A stretch of DNA of 64,000 bases from Paraglaciecola mesophila. Its GTDB lineage: Bacteria > Pseudomonadota > Gammaproteobacteria > Enterobacterales > Alteromonadaceae. The notes beneath the pieces were generated by a model. That model did not search any database and was not told the DNA's origin. It saw only the letters and a program-made list of their open reading frames with translations. The stretch spans positions 3,781,001 through 3,845,000 of the forward strand of contig NZ_CP047656.1 of NCBI RefSeq assembly GCF_009906955.1. The letters are read 5' to 3'. Below are positions 27,325-36,088 of this stretch, piece after piece (position 1 is the first letter of the stretch; each line of letters begins with the position of its first letter). The position numbers and the translations under genes are program-made.

Positions 27325-27714
27325 TTGCACGATGTAAATGTAATGATAGTAGACGATGACGATATTACATTGACGTTGTTGGAGCATATTGTAGAAGAGC
27401 TAGTGAGCGGTGAAATATTGGTTTTTTCGAGTAGTATCAAAGCCAATGCTTTTTTGTTAAGTGAGGATGCCCAGCGTATCAATTTAGTGATTTGTGATTG
27501 GCAAATGCCCAGTATTAGCGGATTGAAAATCTTGGAAACCTTGCGCATTAAAGCCAAAGATTGTCCATTTTTTATGATTACGGCCAATCCGACCAAAGAA
27601 TTAGTCATTAGTGCTAAGCGCCTTGGTGTGACCGATTTTGTCGCCAAGCCGTTTAGTGCTGACGATTTAACCCAGAAACTTTCCGTGCTTCTTGAGAAAA
27701 TTAGCCAAACGTAA
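27325..27714 (+). CDS. Stand-alone response-regulator receiver protein
   Basis: A single REC domain of about 129 residues. It has the acidic pair in VDDDDIT, the phosphoacceptor Asp in LVICDWQMPSISG and the conserved Lys in FVAKPFS. There is no output domain, so it acts like CheY or as a phosphate shuttle. The start is a TTG at 27325 with a perfect AAGGAG six bases upstream. A longer frame from 27250 overlaps polB and is less credible. No cognate kinase lies next to it; the hybrid kinase at 51080 is far away. It is 52 bases after polB and 18 before the aminotransferase gene. Confidence 0.9.
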   Translation: MHDVNVMIVDDDDITLTLLEHIVEELVSGEILVFSSSIKANAFLLSEDAQRINLVICDWQMPSISGLKILETLRIKAKDCPFFMITANPTKELVISAKRLGVTDFVAKPFSADDLTQKLSVLLEKISQT

Positions 27715-27732
27715 ACCTAGAGACTTTTTTTA

Positions 27733-28863
27733 ATGATTCAGTTTGACAAAATTATTGATAGAACCCCTTCGAATGCCTACAAATGGGAACGTTATAAAGG
27801 CCGCGAAATCCTGCCAATGTGGATAGCCGATACAGAGTTTCGCTGTGCAGAGCCGATACTTGATGCGCTAAAAGACAGAGCTGAACATGGTTTGTTGGGC
27901 TATACCCTGCCTAGTCACGCCACAGGCGCTATTCAAGCGGTGGTAGATTGGATGGCGAAACAGTATGACTGGCAGATACAGCCTGAGTGGTTGGTATGGA
28001 CACCCGGCGTCGTGCCAGGGTTTAACATGGCCTGCCAAGCCTTTTGCCAACCTGGGGATAAGGTGATTATACAGACGCCAAATTATCCTCCTATGTTGGC
28101 AGCACCAAAATTAAACGGTTTAGCCCGTGCTGATGTACCTACAGTAGAAGTAGATGGCAAGTGGATGCTTGATTTCGATGTGCTAGAACAGCATGCCAAA
28201 GATCCAAAATGCACCTTGTTTATTTTATGCAATCCGATGAACCCTGTGGGCAGTGTGTTAGATGAGGTGCAGTTAACGCGTATCGCTGACATATGCGCAG
28301 CCAATAACGTGATGTTATGTTCTGATGAAATTCACTGTGATCTTATCCTCGATAAAAACGCAAAGCATATTCCCGCGGGCAAGCTTAGCCGTGCGCAGAA
28401 TAATTCAGTGACCTTGATGGCCGCCAGTAAAACCTTCAATGTGGCTGGTTTAGGTACCTCTTTTGCGATCATTCCTGATGCCAAAGTACGCCAGCACTTT
28501 AATCAAGCTGGGCAAGGTTTGGTGCCTTGGGTAAATGTGATGGGCCTAGCAGCGACCGAAGCGGCGTTTACCCAATGTGATGACTGGTTGGCTGAGCAAT
28601 TAGACTATTTACGTGCTAATCGCGACTATTTAGTTGAACAAATTAACCAAATTGACGGGTTAAAAGTGATTGCACCACAAGCGACATTTCTGGCATGGAT
28701 TGACGCGAGTGGCTTAGGCGTAGAAAACCCGCAAACCTACTTTGAAGAAAAGGGGGTTGGCCCTTCGCCGGGTATCGATTTTGGTGACAAACAGTTTGTG
28801 CGAATTAACTTTGGTTGCCCACGATCTCAGCTAGAGCAAGCGATTAAGTGTCTTAAGAGTTAA
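27733..28863 (+). CDS. MalY/PatB-type PLP-dependent C-S lyase
   Basis: A fold-type I PLP enzyme of 376 residues in the MalY/PatB branch, which cleaves cystathionine or cysteine conjugates to release thiol, pyruvate and ammonia. The N-terminus FDKIIDRTPSNAYKWERY and the LPMWIADTEF stretch are typical. The PLP lysine is in AASKTFNVAGL and the conserved NP in CNPMNPVG. It follows the receiver gene by 18 bases and ends at a strong bidirectional terminator. Physiological role is cystathionine beta-lyase-like; an additional regulatory role, as for E. coli MalY, cannot be judged. Confidence 0.9.
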   Translation: MIQFDKIIDRTPSNAYKWERYKGREILPMWIADTEFRCAEPILDALKDRAEHGLLGYTLPSHATGAIQAVVDWMAKQYDWQIQPEWLVWTPGVVPGFNMACQAFCQPGDKVIIQTPNYPPMLAAPKLNGLARADVPTVEVDGKWMLDFDVLEQHAKDPKCTLFILCNPMNPVGSVLDEVQLTRIADICAANNVMLCSDEIHCDLILDKNAKHIPAGKLSRAQNNSVTLMAASKTFNVAGLGTSFAIIPDAKVRQHFNQAGQGLVPWVNVMGLAATEAAFTQCDDWLAEQLDYLRANRDYLVEQINQIDGLKVIAPQATFLAWIDASGLGVENPQTYFEEKGVGPSPGIDFGDKQFVRINFGCPRSQLEQAIKCLKS

Positions 28864-28885
28864 TGAATGGCTGGTTAAATTAAAT

Positions 28886-28922
28886 AAGGCGCTAAAACCG
28901 TTTGGGTTTAGCGCCTTTTTTT
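28886..28922. terminator. Bidirectional terminator between malY-like and znuD-like genes
   Basis: Arms AAGGCGCTAAAACC (28886-28899) and GGGTTTAGCGCCTT (28904-28917) form a long stem with loop GTTT, followed by a T-run. It lies in the 98-base gap between convergent genes and serves the + strand best. Confidence 0.88.
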
Positions 28923-28961
28923 GACCTGTATTTTTAGGCTCTAACCTAGGAAAATCAGGTG

Positions 28962-31175
28962 CTAGAAGTTAACTCTTGCACCTAGTACGAATGAGCGCCC
29001 TGGCAATGGTGCGACATCCTTCAAGAACGAGGAATGTACCCGGGCAACCCGATCTGTCAGGTTGTTTCCTTTTACAAACACAGTGACATCTGAATCAGCA
29101 ACAGTGGTGTAGTAATTCATCGCTGCAGAAACCAAAGTATATCCGTCTGTTTGCGTTTCATACGAAGCAAACTTATCTTGCTTAGCATAATGCGTAGCGC
29201 CTAGCTCTGCATGCCAGTCATCTGTTTCCCAATGAAATTGCATACCTAAACGCATGGCTGGAATACGTGGCACATTACGATTTCCGTCTTCACTGGCCGG
29301 TTCGTCTAATTTTGCACGAGTGTAATCGGCAAAGCTTTCGACGCGTAAATTATCACTTAAATGCCAATCAAGCTGGGCTTCGAAACCATATAAAACGGCA
29401 TCTTGCTGACGGAAGATAAACACAGGTGTTACCTCTTCTTCATGGTCGTGCTCGTCTTCTAATTCCTCTTCCTCGTGCCCATGCAGTTGTTCACTATCAA
29501 GGCCGGTGTCTTGTTCATACAAGTAATTAGCAATATCGTTATAAAAGATACTGACATCAGCGGTTATGGTGTCGCCTTGGTAGCGATAGCTTAAATCAAG
29601 GTTATTTGACACTTCGTTTTCAACGCTGCGATTTGACTGCACTAATTCGTAACCGTCGTCGTCTAATTCAATATCAAACCCAGCGCCTACTTCAAATGTT
29701 CCTGTACTGATATGTAACCCATTTGAGAAAATCTCAGCAGCAGACGGTGCGCGTTCAGAGCGAGCATAATTGAAGGCTAATGAGCTTTTCTCATTTAAGG
29801 TGTAAACCACGCCCGCAGAGAAACTGCTGGCATTAAAAGATTCGTCAGCGAAATGAATTTCTTCGTGCTCTTCGTGTTCTTCATCAGCATCGTCGTGCTC
29901 ATCTTCGCTGAAAAAACTGTTGTCAGGTTGATGTTTTGTATACTCAAAACGGGCGCCGAGTTGCCATAAAAAAGCGCCAGTTTGCTTTTCTTCAAGCACA
30001 AAAAGTGCTGTTGACTTAGTTTCCGTGCTGGGGGTGAATGCTTCTTCACCGAGCGCTGAAAAATCAGACGAGGTGAAGTGCACACCTACCACGCCTTCCC
30101 AGCCACTAACTGGAGCATGCTTGGCCCACAAGCGCGACTCTTTGGCCTCGTTGCTAAAGGTGGTACCGACTGCGCCGTCTTCGATTTCACTGTGCTCATA
30201 ATCTGTGTACGCATTAAGCCAGTGTATTTGGGTAAAGGGTCCGTCGATGTTTTGCCAATCAACCCGAGATTGGTAACGATTTTGTTTTAAACGCGCGAAT
30301 ACGCTTTCTTCTTCGTGTTCAACGTCGTGACCTTCTTCATCATGATCCTCCTCGTGCTCATCTTCCTCGTGAGCGTGTTCATGACCGGGAATGCCATATT
30401 CGTTATCTAAGCGTGCATAGGAAAATGCTACATTGACATCATCGCCAACCCAGCCAATGCCGACGGTTCCACCACTGGCATCAATGGCGGAGTTTTCTAA
30501 CTTACCCACACTATCTGAATCTGCGTCACTTGCTTCATCAGGGATCTCGTAATCGTCGCTATCTCGGGTAAAGCCATCAGCATGAAAGGCAAAGTTACCA
30601 GTGCCACCATTGATATCACCTGACAGCATCTTCTCATTTGAAACACTGTCGTATGAAGTAGCCACTTCGCCGTTTATGTCATCTTGGCGTTCGCGAGGCA
30701 GGCGGTGATCTACCACGTTCACCACACCACCAATAGCACCGCTGCCGTATAAAAGCGTTGCAGGGCCACGAAGTACTTCAATTTGCGTTGCGGTTGATGC
30801 TTCTACGGTGGTGATATGATCAGGGCCAACACGTGAGGCGTCTGATGTATCTAAGCCGTTTTGGAGAATTTTAACGCGGGGTCCGTCTAACCCTCGGATT
30901 ATAGGACTACTTGCAACCGGCCCAAAATAGGTGCTGTTTACACCAGGTACGCCTTTAAGTGTTTCCCCTAAGGTGGCGGCTTGGGAGTTGTCGAGTGCTT
31001 CACCACCTAAAATGGTCACTGGAGTCGCAGACTCTAAAACAGAACGGCCGATAGGATTGGCTGTGATAACTAAGGTCTCAATACTCTGTTCATCTTTCTG
31101 GATCGGTTTTTCTACAGCGTAAATGCCGGTGCTGATAAGTGCACTGCATAGTGCGGATAGTTTGAACATTGTCAT
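28962..31175 (-). CDS. ZnuD-like zinc TonB-dependent receptor, His-rich
   Basis: An outer-membrane TonB-dependent receptor of 737 residues with signal peptide, a plug (VETLVITANPIG, LRGPATLLYGSGAIGG) and a C-terminus ending LGARVNF. Three extracellular-loop regions are packed with His, Asp and Glu: about residues 263-289, 420-438 and 560-581. Such clusters are the hallmark of ZnuD-type zinc receptors and suit binding of scarce zinc. The ATG at 31175 has AAGG upstream. A perfect Zur-box core overlaps the predicted -10 (31213-31227), so expression should rise in zinc limitation. It is transcribed alone, away from the MarR operon. Confidence 0.9.
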   Translation of the reverse strand: MTMFKLSALCSALISTGIYAVEKPIQKDEQSIETLVITANPIGRSVLESATPVTILGGEALDNSQAATLGETLKGVPGVNSTYFGPVASSPIIRGLDGPRVKILQNGLDTSDASRVGPDHITTVEASTATQIEVLRGPATLLYGSGAIGGVVNVVDHRLPRERQDDINGEVATSYDSVSNEKMLSGDINGGTGNFAFHADGFTRDSDDYEIPDEASDADSDSVGKLENSAIDASGGTVGIGWVGDDVNVAFSYARLDNEYGIPGHEHAHEEDEHEEDHDEEGHDVEHEEESVFARLKQNRYQSRVDWQNIDGPFTQIHWLNAYTDYEHSEIEDGAVGTTFSNEAKESRLWAKHAPVSGWEGVVGVHFTSSDFSALGEEAFTPSTETKSTALFVLEEKQTGAFLWQLGARFEYTKHQPDNSFFSEDEHDDADEEHEEHEEIHFADESFNASSFSAGVVYTLNEKSSLAFNYARSERAPSAAEIFSNGLHISTGTFEVGAGFDIELDDDGYELVQSNRSVENEVSNNLDLSYRYQGDTITADVSIFYNDIANYLYEQDTGLDSEQLHGHEEEELEDEHDHEEEVTPVFIFRQQDAVLYGFEAQLDWHLSDNLRVESFADYTRAKLDEPASEDGNRNVPRIPAMRLGMQFHWETDDWHAELGATHYAKQDKFASYETQTDGYTLVSAAMNYYTTVADSDVTVFVKGNNLTDRVARVHSSFLKDVAPLPGRSFVLGARVNF

Positions 31176-31212
31176 GTGTGACCTTACTGCTTTTATTAAT
31201 GTTTATGGGTAA

Positions 31213-31227
31213 TGTTATATTATAACA
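31213..31227. promoter_or_regulatory. Zur box over the znuD-like promoter
   Basis: TGTTATATTATAACA matches the gammaproteobacterial Zur core TGTTATANTATAACA at every fixed position. On the - strand its right half contains an extended -10, TGTTATAAT, with TATAAT at 31224-31219. It lies 37 bases before the receptor start, so bound Zn-Zur would occlude the promoter. Confidence 0.88.
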
Positions 31228-31512
31228 CCAAAAAAAGATTTTTTAGTCAATTAATTATTAACTTTCAGGTGATACAAACCCGCCGGTTCAATGAAAGCCA
31301 TAAAAATACTGTTCTATGAGCCGATTCCCTGGGGGCAAGTACAGTTTATTTCCTAAGTTTGCCGACTCTGTACTCACCTTAGCTCTGCTCACCAAGCTAT
31401 TAGCCGTTGAGCGCCAGACACGAGTCCATGACTGGCAACCTAACGTGTAATCATTTATCCGTTGTTTTAACTTTATGTAAAACACGCTCTCATAAATGTT
31501 TCAAATTATTAG
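31228..31512. other. Intergenic region between znuD-like and marR-like genes
   Basis: With the flanking regulatory sites this makes a 438-base divergent region. The middle 285 bases hold no gene with a credible start or family. A short open frame on the - strand at about 31288-31485 has no ribosome-binding site and no recognisable product. Confidence 0.35.
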
Positions 31513-31559
31513 TTAGCTTGCTAAGTAAATTAATGCCCTTATAATTGTTAGCATGCTAA
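31513..31559 (+). promoter_or_regulatory. marR-like operon promoter with two SlyA-type operators
   Basis: TTAGCTTGCTAA (31513-31524) and TTAGCATGCTAA (31548-31559) are close to the SlyA consensus TTAGCAAGCTAA and each continues with GTAAAT. Between them lie a -35 TTGCTA (31518-31523) and a -10 TATAAT (31540-31545) spaced by 16 bases. The first operator overlaps the -35, and the second begins two bases past the -10, over the likely start point. This is a strong layout for autorepression. Confidence 0.8.
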
Positions 31560-31613
31560 GTAAATTTTTATCTCTCGATAGAAACATCGAGAGATATCTA
31601 ATGGGAGGTCGAA

Positions 31614-32096
31614 ATGGCTGGTAAAAATAGTGAACCCAGAAAGCTAAACAACCCCGCTATGGGTTGGTTGTTAGGGCGTGTGTTTCGTTTATGGCGCAGC
31701 GCTATTTCGCAGTCTGTTAAACCGATGGGCATGACCGAAGCACGTTGGTCGGTAATGATGAAATTGAGAACCTTAGGCGAGGGGGTATCACAGCATACAC
31801 TCGCAAGTGAGCTTGGAATTGAATTACCTTCTCTAAATCGCACGGTGAATCAGTTGGTTGAGCTTAGCTTGGTTGAGCGACGTGAGCATCCCAGTGACAA
31901 GCGCTGCAAGTGTTTATGGTTCACCCCAGCGGGCAACCAGCAATTACAAACACTGGAAATGTTTGTCGGTACTGTGCGTACTGAGTTAACGCGAGGCATT
32001 ACCGACGAAGAACTCGATAGCATGTTTAACGTATTGAAAAAAATCGAAAGCAACGCCTGTGAGTTGCTAGACAAACCAGCAGAGGGAGGACTTTAA
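31614..32096 (+). CDS. MarR/SlyA-family transcriptional regulator
   Basis: A winged-helix repressor of 160 residues. The MarR core is visible as MTEARWSVMMKL, the recognition segment QHTLASELGIELPSLNRTVNQL, and the wing ERREHPSDKRCKCLWFT. The family usually binds as a dimer and releases DNA on binding small aromatic ligands. The ATG follows GGGAGGTC. The stop is two bases before the HlyD gene, so the three genes form one operon. Two SlyA-like operators in its own promoter predict autoregulation and inducible efflux. Confidence 0.92.
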   Translation: MAGKNSEPRKLNNPAMGWLLGRVFRLWRSAISQSVKPMGMTEARWSVMMKLRTLGEGVSQHTLASELGIELPSLNRTVNQLVELSLVERREHPSDKRCKCLWFTPAGNQQLQTLEMFVGTVRTELTRGITDEELDSMFNVLKKIESNACELLDKPAEGGL

Positions 32097-32098
32097 TC

Positions 32099-33163
32099 AT
32101 GGCACCTGATCAAGTGTTTAAACGCTGGGTACATATTGCCCTTGCTGTGTTTGCTTTATCGTTTGCTTATTTTTTGGCCGCAGACTTATGGATGCCTGTG
32201 AGCACTCAGTCTAGGGTGTTGCATCCCGTGGTGAATATTTCTTCTAAGGTCAGCGGACAAGTGCAAACAGTGTATGTAAAAAACAATCAAAGCGTAGAGG
32301 CCGAGCAGGTACTTTTTAGTCTAGATAAGCGTCCTTATGAAATAGCGCTCGAGAAGGCCAAGCTAGCTGTTGAAAGTGCATCTCAAACGAACCTGCAATT
32401 AGATGCGTCGATTGCGGCAGCGAAAGCGCAAGTACTGGCTGCCAAAGCGGATGTAGATGAGTTGAAATTAGAAGTTGAGCGAGTAGAGAGCTTAATTAAA
32501 TCAAACACAGTCTCGCGGCAGCTGTATGACCAAACCAAGGCAAATTATCGCGCTGCGCAAGCCCAAGTTGAGGCGGCCCAGGCGGATGTCGTTAAGTATC
32601 AAGCCCAACGAGGTAAAGACGGGACAAATAATCTGCTTCTTCGCCAAGCCCAAAACGCGTTGCAAGACGCGCAACTACAATTGGATTACACGGACGTACG
32701 TTCTCAAGTAAAAGGCCAAGTGACTAATTTACAGCTTCAGCCGGGTAACTACGCTCAAGCGGGTTCAGCTGTAGCGGCTGTGGTGGTTGAAAAGGGCGAT
32801 ATTGTGGCGGATTTTAGAGAAAAGTCGTTAAGTCATGTGCAAATAAACAATACCGCTTCCATCGTATTCGATGCTCGTCCTGGGAAAGTGTTTAAAGGCA
32901 AAGTCGTGGCGATTGATGCGGGCGTCAAAGATGGTCAACTAAACGCTGATGGGTCTCTGGCGAACCCAGAAAATTCAGATCGCTGGGTGCGAGATGCTCA
33001 ATATATGCGAACGCATATTGTATTAACTGACAATATGGATTTACTTGAAACCTTACCCTCAGGAGCAAGAGCAACCGTTCAACTTCATCCTGTAGGTGGT
33101 GTAGCCAGTTGGTTAGGTTCGCTGCAGGCCCATGTGATCAGCATGATTCACTACGTCTACTAG
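32099..33163 (+). CDS. HlyD/EmrA-family membrane fusion protein
   Basis: A periplasmic adaptor of 354 residues with one N-terminal transmembrane anchor (IALAVFALSFAYFLAADLWM). The lipoyl halves VNISSKVSGQVQTVYVKNNQSV and VKGQVTNLQLQPGNYAQAG flank a long coiled coil rich in Ala, Gln and Lys (about residues 95-185). It resembles the AaeA/EmrA branch used for aromatic acids and drugs. It starts two bases after the marR-like stop and is followed by a DUF2955 membrane protein, which would be its inner-membrane partner. Substrate is unknown. Confidence 0.9.
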   Translation: MAPDQVFKRWVHIALAVFALSFAYFLAADLWMPVSTQSRVLHPVVNISSKVSGQVQTVYVKNNQSVEAEQVLFSLDKRPYEIALEKAKLAVESASQTNLQLDASIAAAKAQVLAAKADVDELKLEVERVESLIKSNTVSRQLYDQTKANYRAAQAQVEAAQADVVKYQAQRGKDGTNNLLLRQAQNALQDAQLQLDYTDVRSQVKGQVTNLQLQPGNYAQAGSAVAAVVVEKGDIVADFREKSLSHVQINNTASIVFDARPGKVFKGKVVAIDAGVKDGQLNADGSLANPENSDRWVRDAQYMRTHIVLTDNMDLLETLPSGARATVQLHPVGGVASWLGSLQAHVISMIHYVY

Positions 33164-33173
33164 GTTGTAGTTG

Positions 33174-34265
33174 ATGTTAAAACAACAATTAAAGTTGCCC
33201 TTTATACGCAAAGGCAGTGTGAGTAGGCCAGCCCATAGAGGCTTAACGGCAAATGAAGTGCGTCAATGCTTGCGCGTTGCTTTTGGCGCGGCGCTTGGCT
33301 TTACCATCAGTAAAGTTATGGGCTGGAACTATGGGACGTTTTTTACTGTATACCCCATGCTGTTGTTGGGCTTAGTACCGGTTTTAAACAGTCATATTAT
33401 TCGTCAATTTCTGGCTAACGCTGCACTGGTGACGACGTTTGTATTCGTGGTGCAAGGAATGTTTGGTGATCAACCGATTCCCATGACGATTGCGGTTATC
33501 ATGATCTTCGCCTTTATGTTTTCTTGTATGTCGAAAGGGGCGAATTTCTTGTTTGGTGCAGTGGGCATGGTGGGCTTGTCGATGCAATTGCATTTTGCAA
33601 GTTACAGTAGTGCTTCGGTCAGTGATCTTGTGATGTCAAATGTGGCTGCAAGCTTGCTGACCATCTTGCTTGCGATGTTAATGCATTTTATTTTCCCCGA
33701 TGTAGAGGCGCGGGCCAAACCTCCCGTGATAACCAAGCCTGATAGTAATCGCCGTCATGAAGTGATTCTGGCGACCACAGTCGCGACCTTGTCATTTATC
33801 GTGTTTCAGGTGTTGGACTTACAAGATTCTTTGTCAGCTCAAGTCTCGTCTGTGCTGATCTTATTTCCGTTAAATTGGTACGGGGCTGGGCGTTCAGCGC
33901 TCAATCGAGCCATTGGCACACTGATCGGATGTAATATTGGTTTAGCTTGGCAGTTTATATTACTCGATCACAGCGGGATCTTATGGTTTGTGAGTATCGC
34001 GTTGTGGATAAGTGTGATGCTGTTTGCTCGTTACCATATGTTAGAAGGGGGAGGTTCAGGTGCTGGTTTTGGGGCAATGACCACAATGGGGATCTTGTTT
34101 GGTCAGTATTTAGCGCCGCAACAAGACTTGGTATACAACGCTCTCTATCGTTTTACATCAGTCACTGTATCTGTGGTCTTAACGCTTATGGCTGTGTACG
34201 GTATGCACAGGTTACTGAATAAGTTTGCCAATACGCGCTTTATACTAAATGAGCCAGCAAAGTAA
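33174..34265 (+). CDS. DUF2955/FUSC-like inner-membrane efflux protein
   Basis: A polytopic membrane protein of about 363 residues whose first hydrophobic segments begin near residue 30 (CLRVAFGAALGFTISKVMGWNYG). The FFTVYPMLLLGLVPVLN and SVLILFPLNWYGAGRSALNRAIGTLIG repeats place it in the DUF2955/FUSC-like family, related to AaeB-type aromatic-acid exporters. It probably forms the pump with the HlyD protein 10 bases upstream. ATG at 33174 is preferred to the TTG one codon before. Operon ends at the terminator near 34321. Confidence 0.85.
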   Translation: MLKQQLKLPFIRKGSVSRPAHRGLTANEVRQCLRVAFGAALGFTISKVMGWNYGTFFTVYPMLLLGLVPVLNSHIIRQFLANAALVTTFVFVVQGMFGDQPIPMTIAVIMIFAFMFSCMSKGANFLFGAVGMVGLSMQLHFASYSSASVSDLVMSNVAASLLTILLAMLMHFIFPDVEARAKPPVITKPDSNRRHEVILATTVATLSFIVFQVLDLQDSLSAQVSSVLILFPLNWYGAGRSALNRAIGTLIGCNIGLAWQFILLDHSGILWFVSIALWISVMLFARYHMLEGGGSGAGFGAMTTMGILFGQYLAPQQDLVYNALYRFTSVTVSVVLTLMAVYGMHRLLNKFANTRFILNEPAK

Positions 34266-34318
34266 CAAATCGGCTAGGGGACGGGATTAAAGAATACGAA
34301 TAAAAAAATACGAATAAA

Positions 34319-34346
34319 AAAAGAGACCCGAAGGTCTCTTTTTCGT
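34319..34346. terminator. Bidirectional terminator between DUF2955 and pgi genes
   Basis: AGAGACC, loop CGAA and GGTCTCT with A-run before and T-run after form an intrinsic terminator usable on both strands. It lies between the convergent DUF2955 and pgi stops. Confidence 0.85.
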
Positions 34347-34363
34347 TTATTAGCACGGGCTAA

Positions 34364-36007
34364 TTAACTGTTAGCTTGTCTAAAGCGTGCAATCAAAGCA
34401 TTGGTTGAGCCGTCAAAGGACAGAGGCGCATCCGTGTTAACGATTTTATCTAATACTTGATTTCCTAGCTCTTTGCCTAATTCAACACCCCATTGATCGA
34501 ATGAGTTAACTCCCCAAATTGCGCCTTGTACGAATACTTTATGTTCATACATGGCCACAAGAGAACCCAAGGTTTTTGGATCCATTTTCTCAAACAACAA
34601 GGTATTGCTTGGCTTGTTACCCGGCATGGTTTTGTGAGTCGCTAACTTAACGCGCTCGGCTTCCTCTAGCCCTTTACCTTCCAGATCAGCATAGCATTCA
34701 TCAAAGGTTTTCCCTTGCATCAAGGCTTGGGTTTGGCCGAAGCAGTTCGACGCGAGCATGGAATGATGCGTGTTATCTTGGTTTGGTACATTCAGGGGCA
34801 GCATAAAATCAGCAGGGATTAACAAGGTCCCTTGGTGAATAAGCTGGTGGAATGAATGTTGGCCATTTGTGCCTTCGCTACCCCAAATTATAGGGCCTGT
34901 AGCATAGTCGACCTGTGTGGTGTCTCCGCTGATATTCTTGCCGTTACTTTCCATATCCAATTGCTGAACATACGCAGGAAAGCCACGTAAATAATGGTAA
35001 TAAGGCAGAAGAACGTGACTTTGGGCACCAAAGAAATTGATATACCACACACCTAAAAGGGCGGTTAGCATGGGTAGGTTTTGCTCGGCAGGGGCCGTTT
35101 GGAAATGTTGATCCATTTCGAAGGCGCCTTCGAGGAGCTGGCGGTAATTGTCGTAACCTAGAGTTAAGGCGATAGGCAAACCGATAGCTGACCAAAGGGA
35201 GTAACGCCCGCCAACCCAGTCCCACATAGGGAAAATGTTTTCTTCGGCCATACCAAAATCAGTGGCGGCCTTGATATTGGAAGACACAGCAATGAAATGC
35301 TTGGCGATGTCTTGTTGCGTACCGCCGGCTTTTAAAAACCACTCTTTTGCCGTTAAGGTATTTTGCAACGTTTCTTGTGTGCTAAACGACTTAGATGACA
35401 TCACCACTAAGGTTTCTTCGTGATCAAGGTTGCTAAGTACATCATGAATATGACAACCATCTACGTTGGCCACAAAATGCACTTTAACACCGCCAAACCA
35501 ATAGGGCTTAAGGGCTTCTGACATGATTTTAGGACCTAAGAACGAACCGCCAATCCCTATGCTTACGATTTGTTTTAGTGCCTTTCCTGTATAACCTTTG
35601 CGTTCACCGCTGTGAATACTGGCAACAAAATCTTTAATTTTATCTTGGCAAGCCAATACCTCAGGCATTACGTCTTGACCATTCACATATACAGGCTCAC
35701 CTGAAAAATTACGCAAGGCGGTATGCAATACGGCGCGCTGTTCTGTGTGATTAATGATATCGCCTTTGAACATGGCGTCACGCTTTTGTGCTACTTGGCT
35801 TTCATCTGCCAAAGTAAATAACGCTTTTAACACGTCGTCAGTGATTAGGTTTTTAGAATAATCTAACTCTATCCCGCAGGCCGTTTGTTGGTATTTGCTC
35901 GCACGAGAGGTATCGCTAGCGAACCAGTCGCGCATGTGTTGCTGTTTAACATCGTCAGCTAGTGAGGCAAGCGTTTGCCAAGTAGGGGTGTCAGTCAGCG
36001 CAGTCAT
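34364..36007 (-). CDS. pgi: Glucose-6-phosphate isomerase
   Basis: Interconverts glucose-6-phosphate and fructose-6-phosphate in glycolysis and gluconeogenesis. The 547-residue product matches E. coli Pgi (549). Signatures include [43 protein letters not shown] and the catalytic [14 protein letters not shown]. The start at 36007 has a perfect AAGGAG six bases upstream; an in-frame ATG at 36034 is less likely. It lies 81 bases after tal in the same direction, with an intrinsic terminator between, so it probably has some expression of its own. Confidence 0.97.
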   Translation of the reverse strand: MTALTDTPTWQTLASLADDVKQQHMRDWFASDTSRASKYQQTACGIELDYSKNLITDDVLKALFTLADESQVAQKRDAMFKGDIINHTEQRAVLHTALRNFSGEPVYVNGQDVMPEVLACQDKIKDFVASIHSGERKGYTGKALKQIVSIGIGGSFLGPKIMSEALKPYWFGGVKVHFVANVDGCHIHDVLSNLDHEETLVVMSSKSFSTQETLQNTLTAKEWFLKAGGTQQDIAKHFIAVSSNIKAATDFGMAEENIFPMWDWVGGRYSLWSAIGLPIALTLGYDNYRQLLEGAFEMDQHFQTAPAEQNLPMLTALLGVWYINFFGAQSHVLLPYYHYLRGFPAYVQQLDMESNGKNISGDTTQVDYATGPIIWGSEGTNGQHSFHQLIHQGTLLIPADFMLPLNVPNQDNTHHSMLASNCFGQTQALMQGKTFDECYADLEGKGLEEAERVKLATHKTMPGNKPSNTLLFEKMDPKTLGSLVAMYEHKVFVQGAIWGVNSFDQWGVELGKELGNQVLDKIVNTDAPLSFDGSTNALIARFRQANS

Positions 36008-36044
36008 GCAAGACTCCTTAGTCATTGTTTTCAATTTTATAAAG

Positions 36045-36072
36045 TAAAAAAAAGCGCCTAAACAGACGCTCT
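36045..36072 (-). terminator. Intrinsic terminator after tal
   Basis: On the - strand AGCGTC, loop TGTTTA and GGCGCT are followed by eight T residues. It follows the tal stop and would uncouple tal and pgi transcripts at least in part. Confidence 0.75.
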
Positions 36073-36088
36073 TTTAGTAGTGCTTTTA

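Noticed and set aside
28962..31175. Possibility of a CRISPR array or tandem-repeat element from the His/Glu-coding repeats
   Set aside because: The repetitive DNA is in frame and encodes His/Asp/Glu-rich loops of the zinc receptor, with no regular spacing.
34291..34320. Repeated AATACGAATAAAAAA segments
   Set aside because: Only two short copies adjacent to the terminator A-run; too short to be an element and better explained as slippage.
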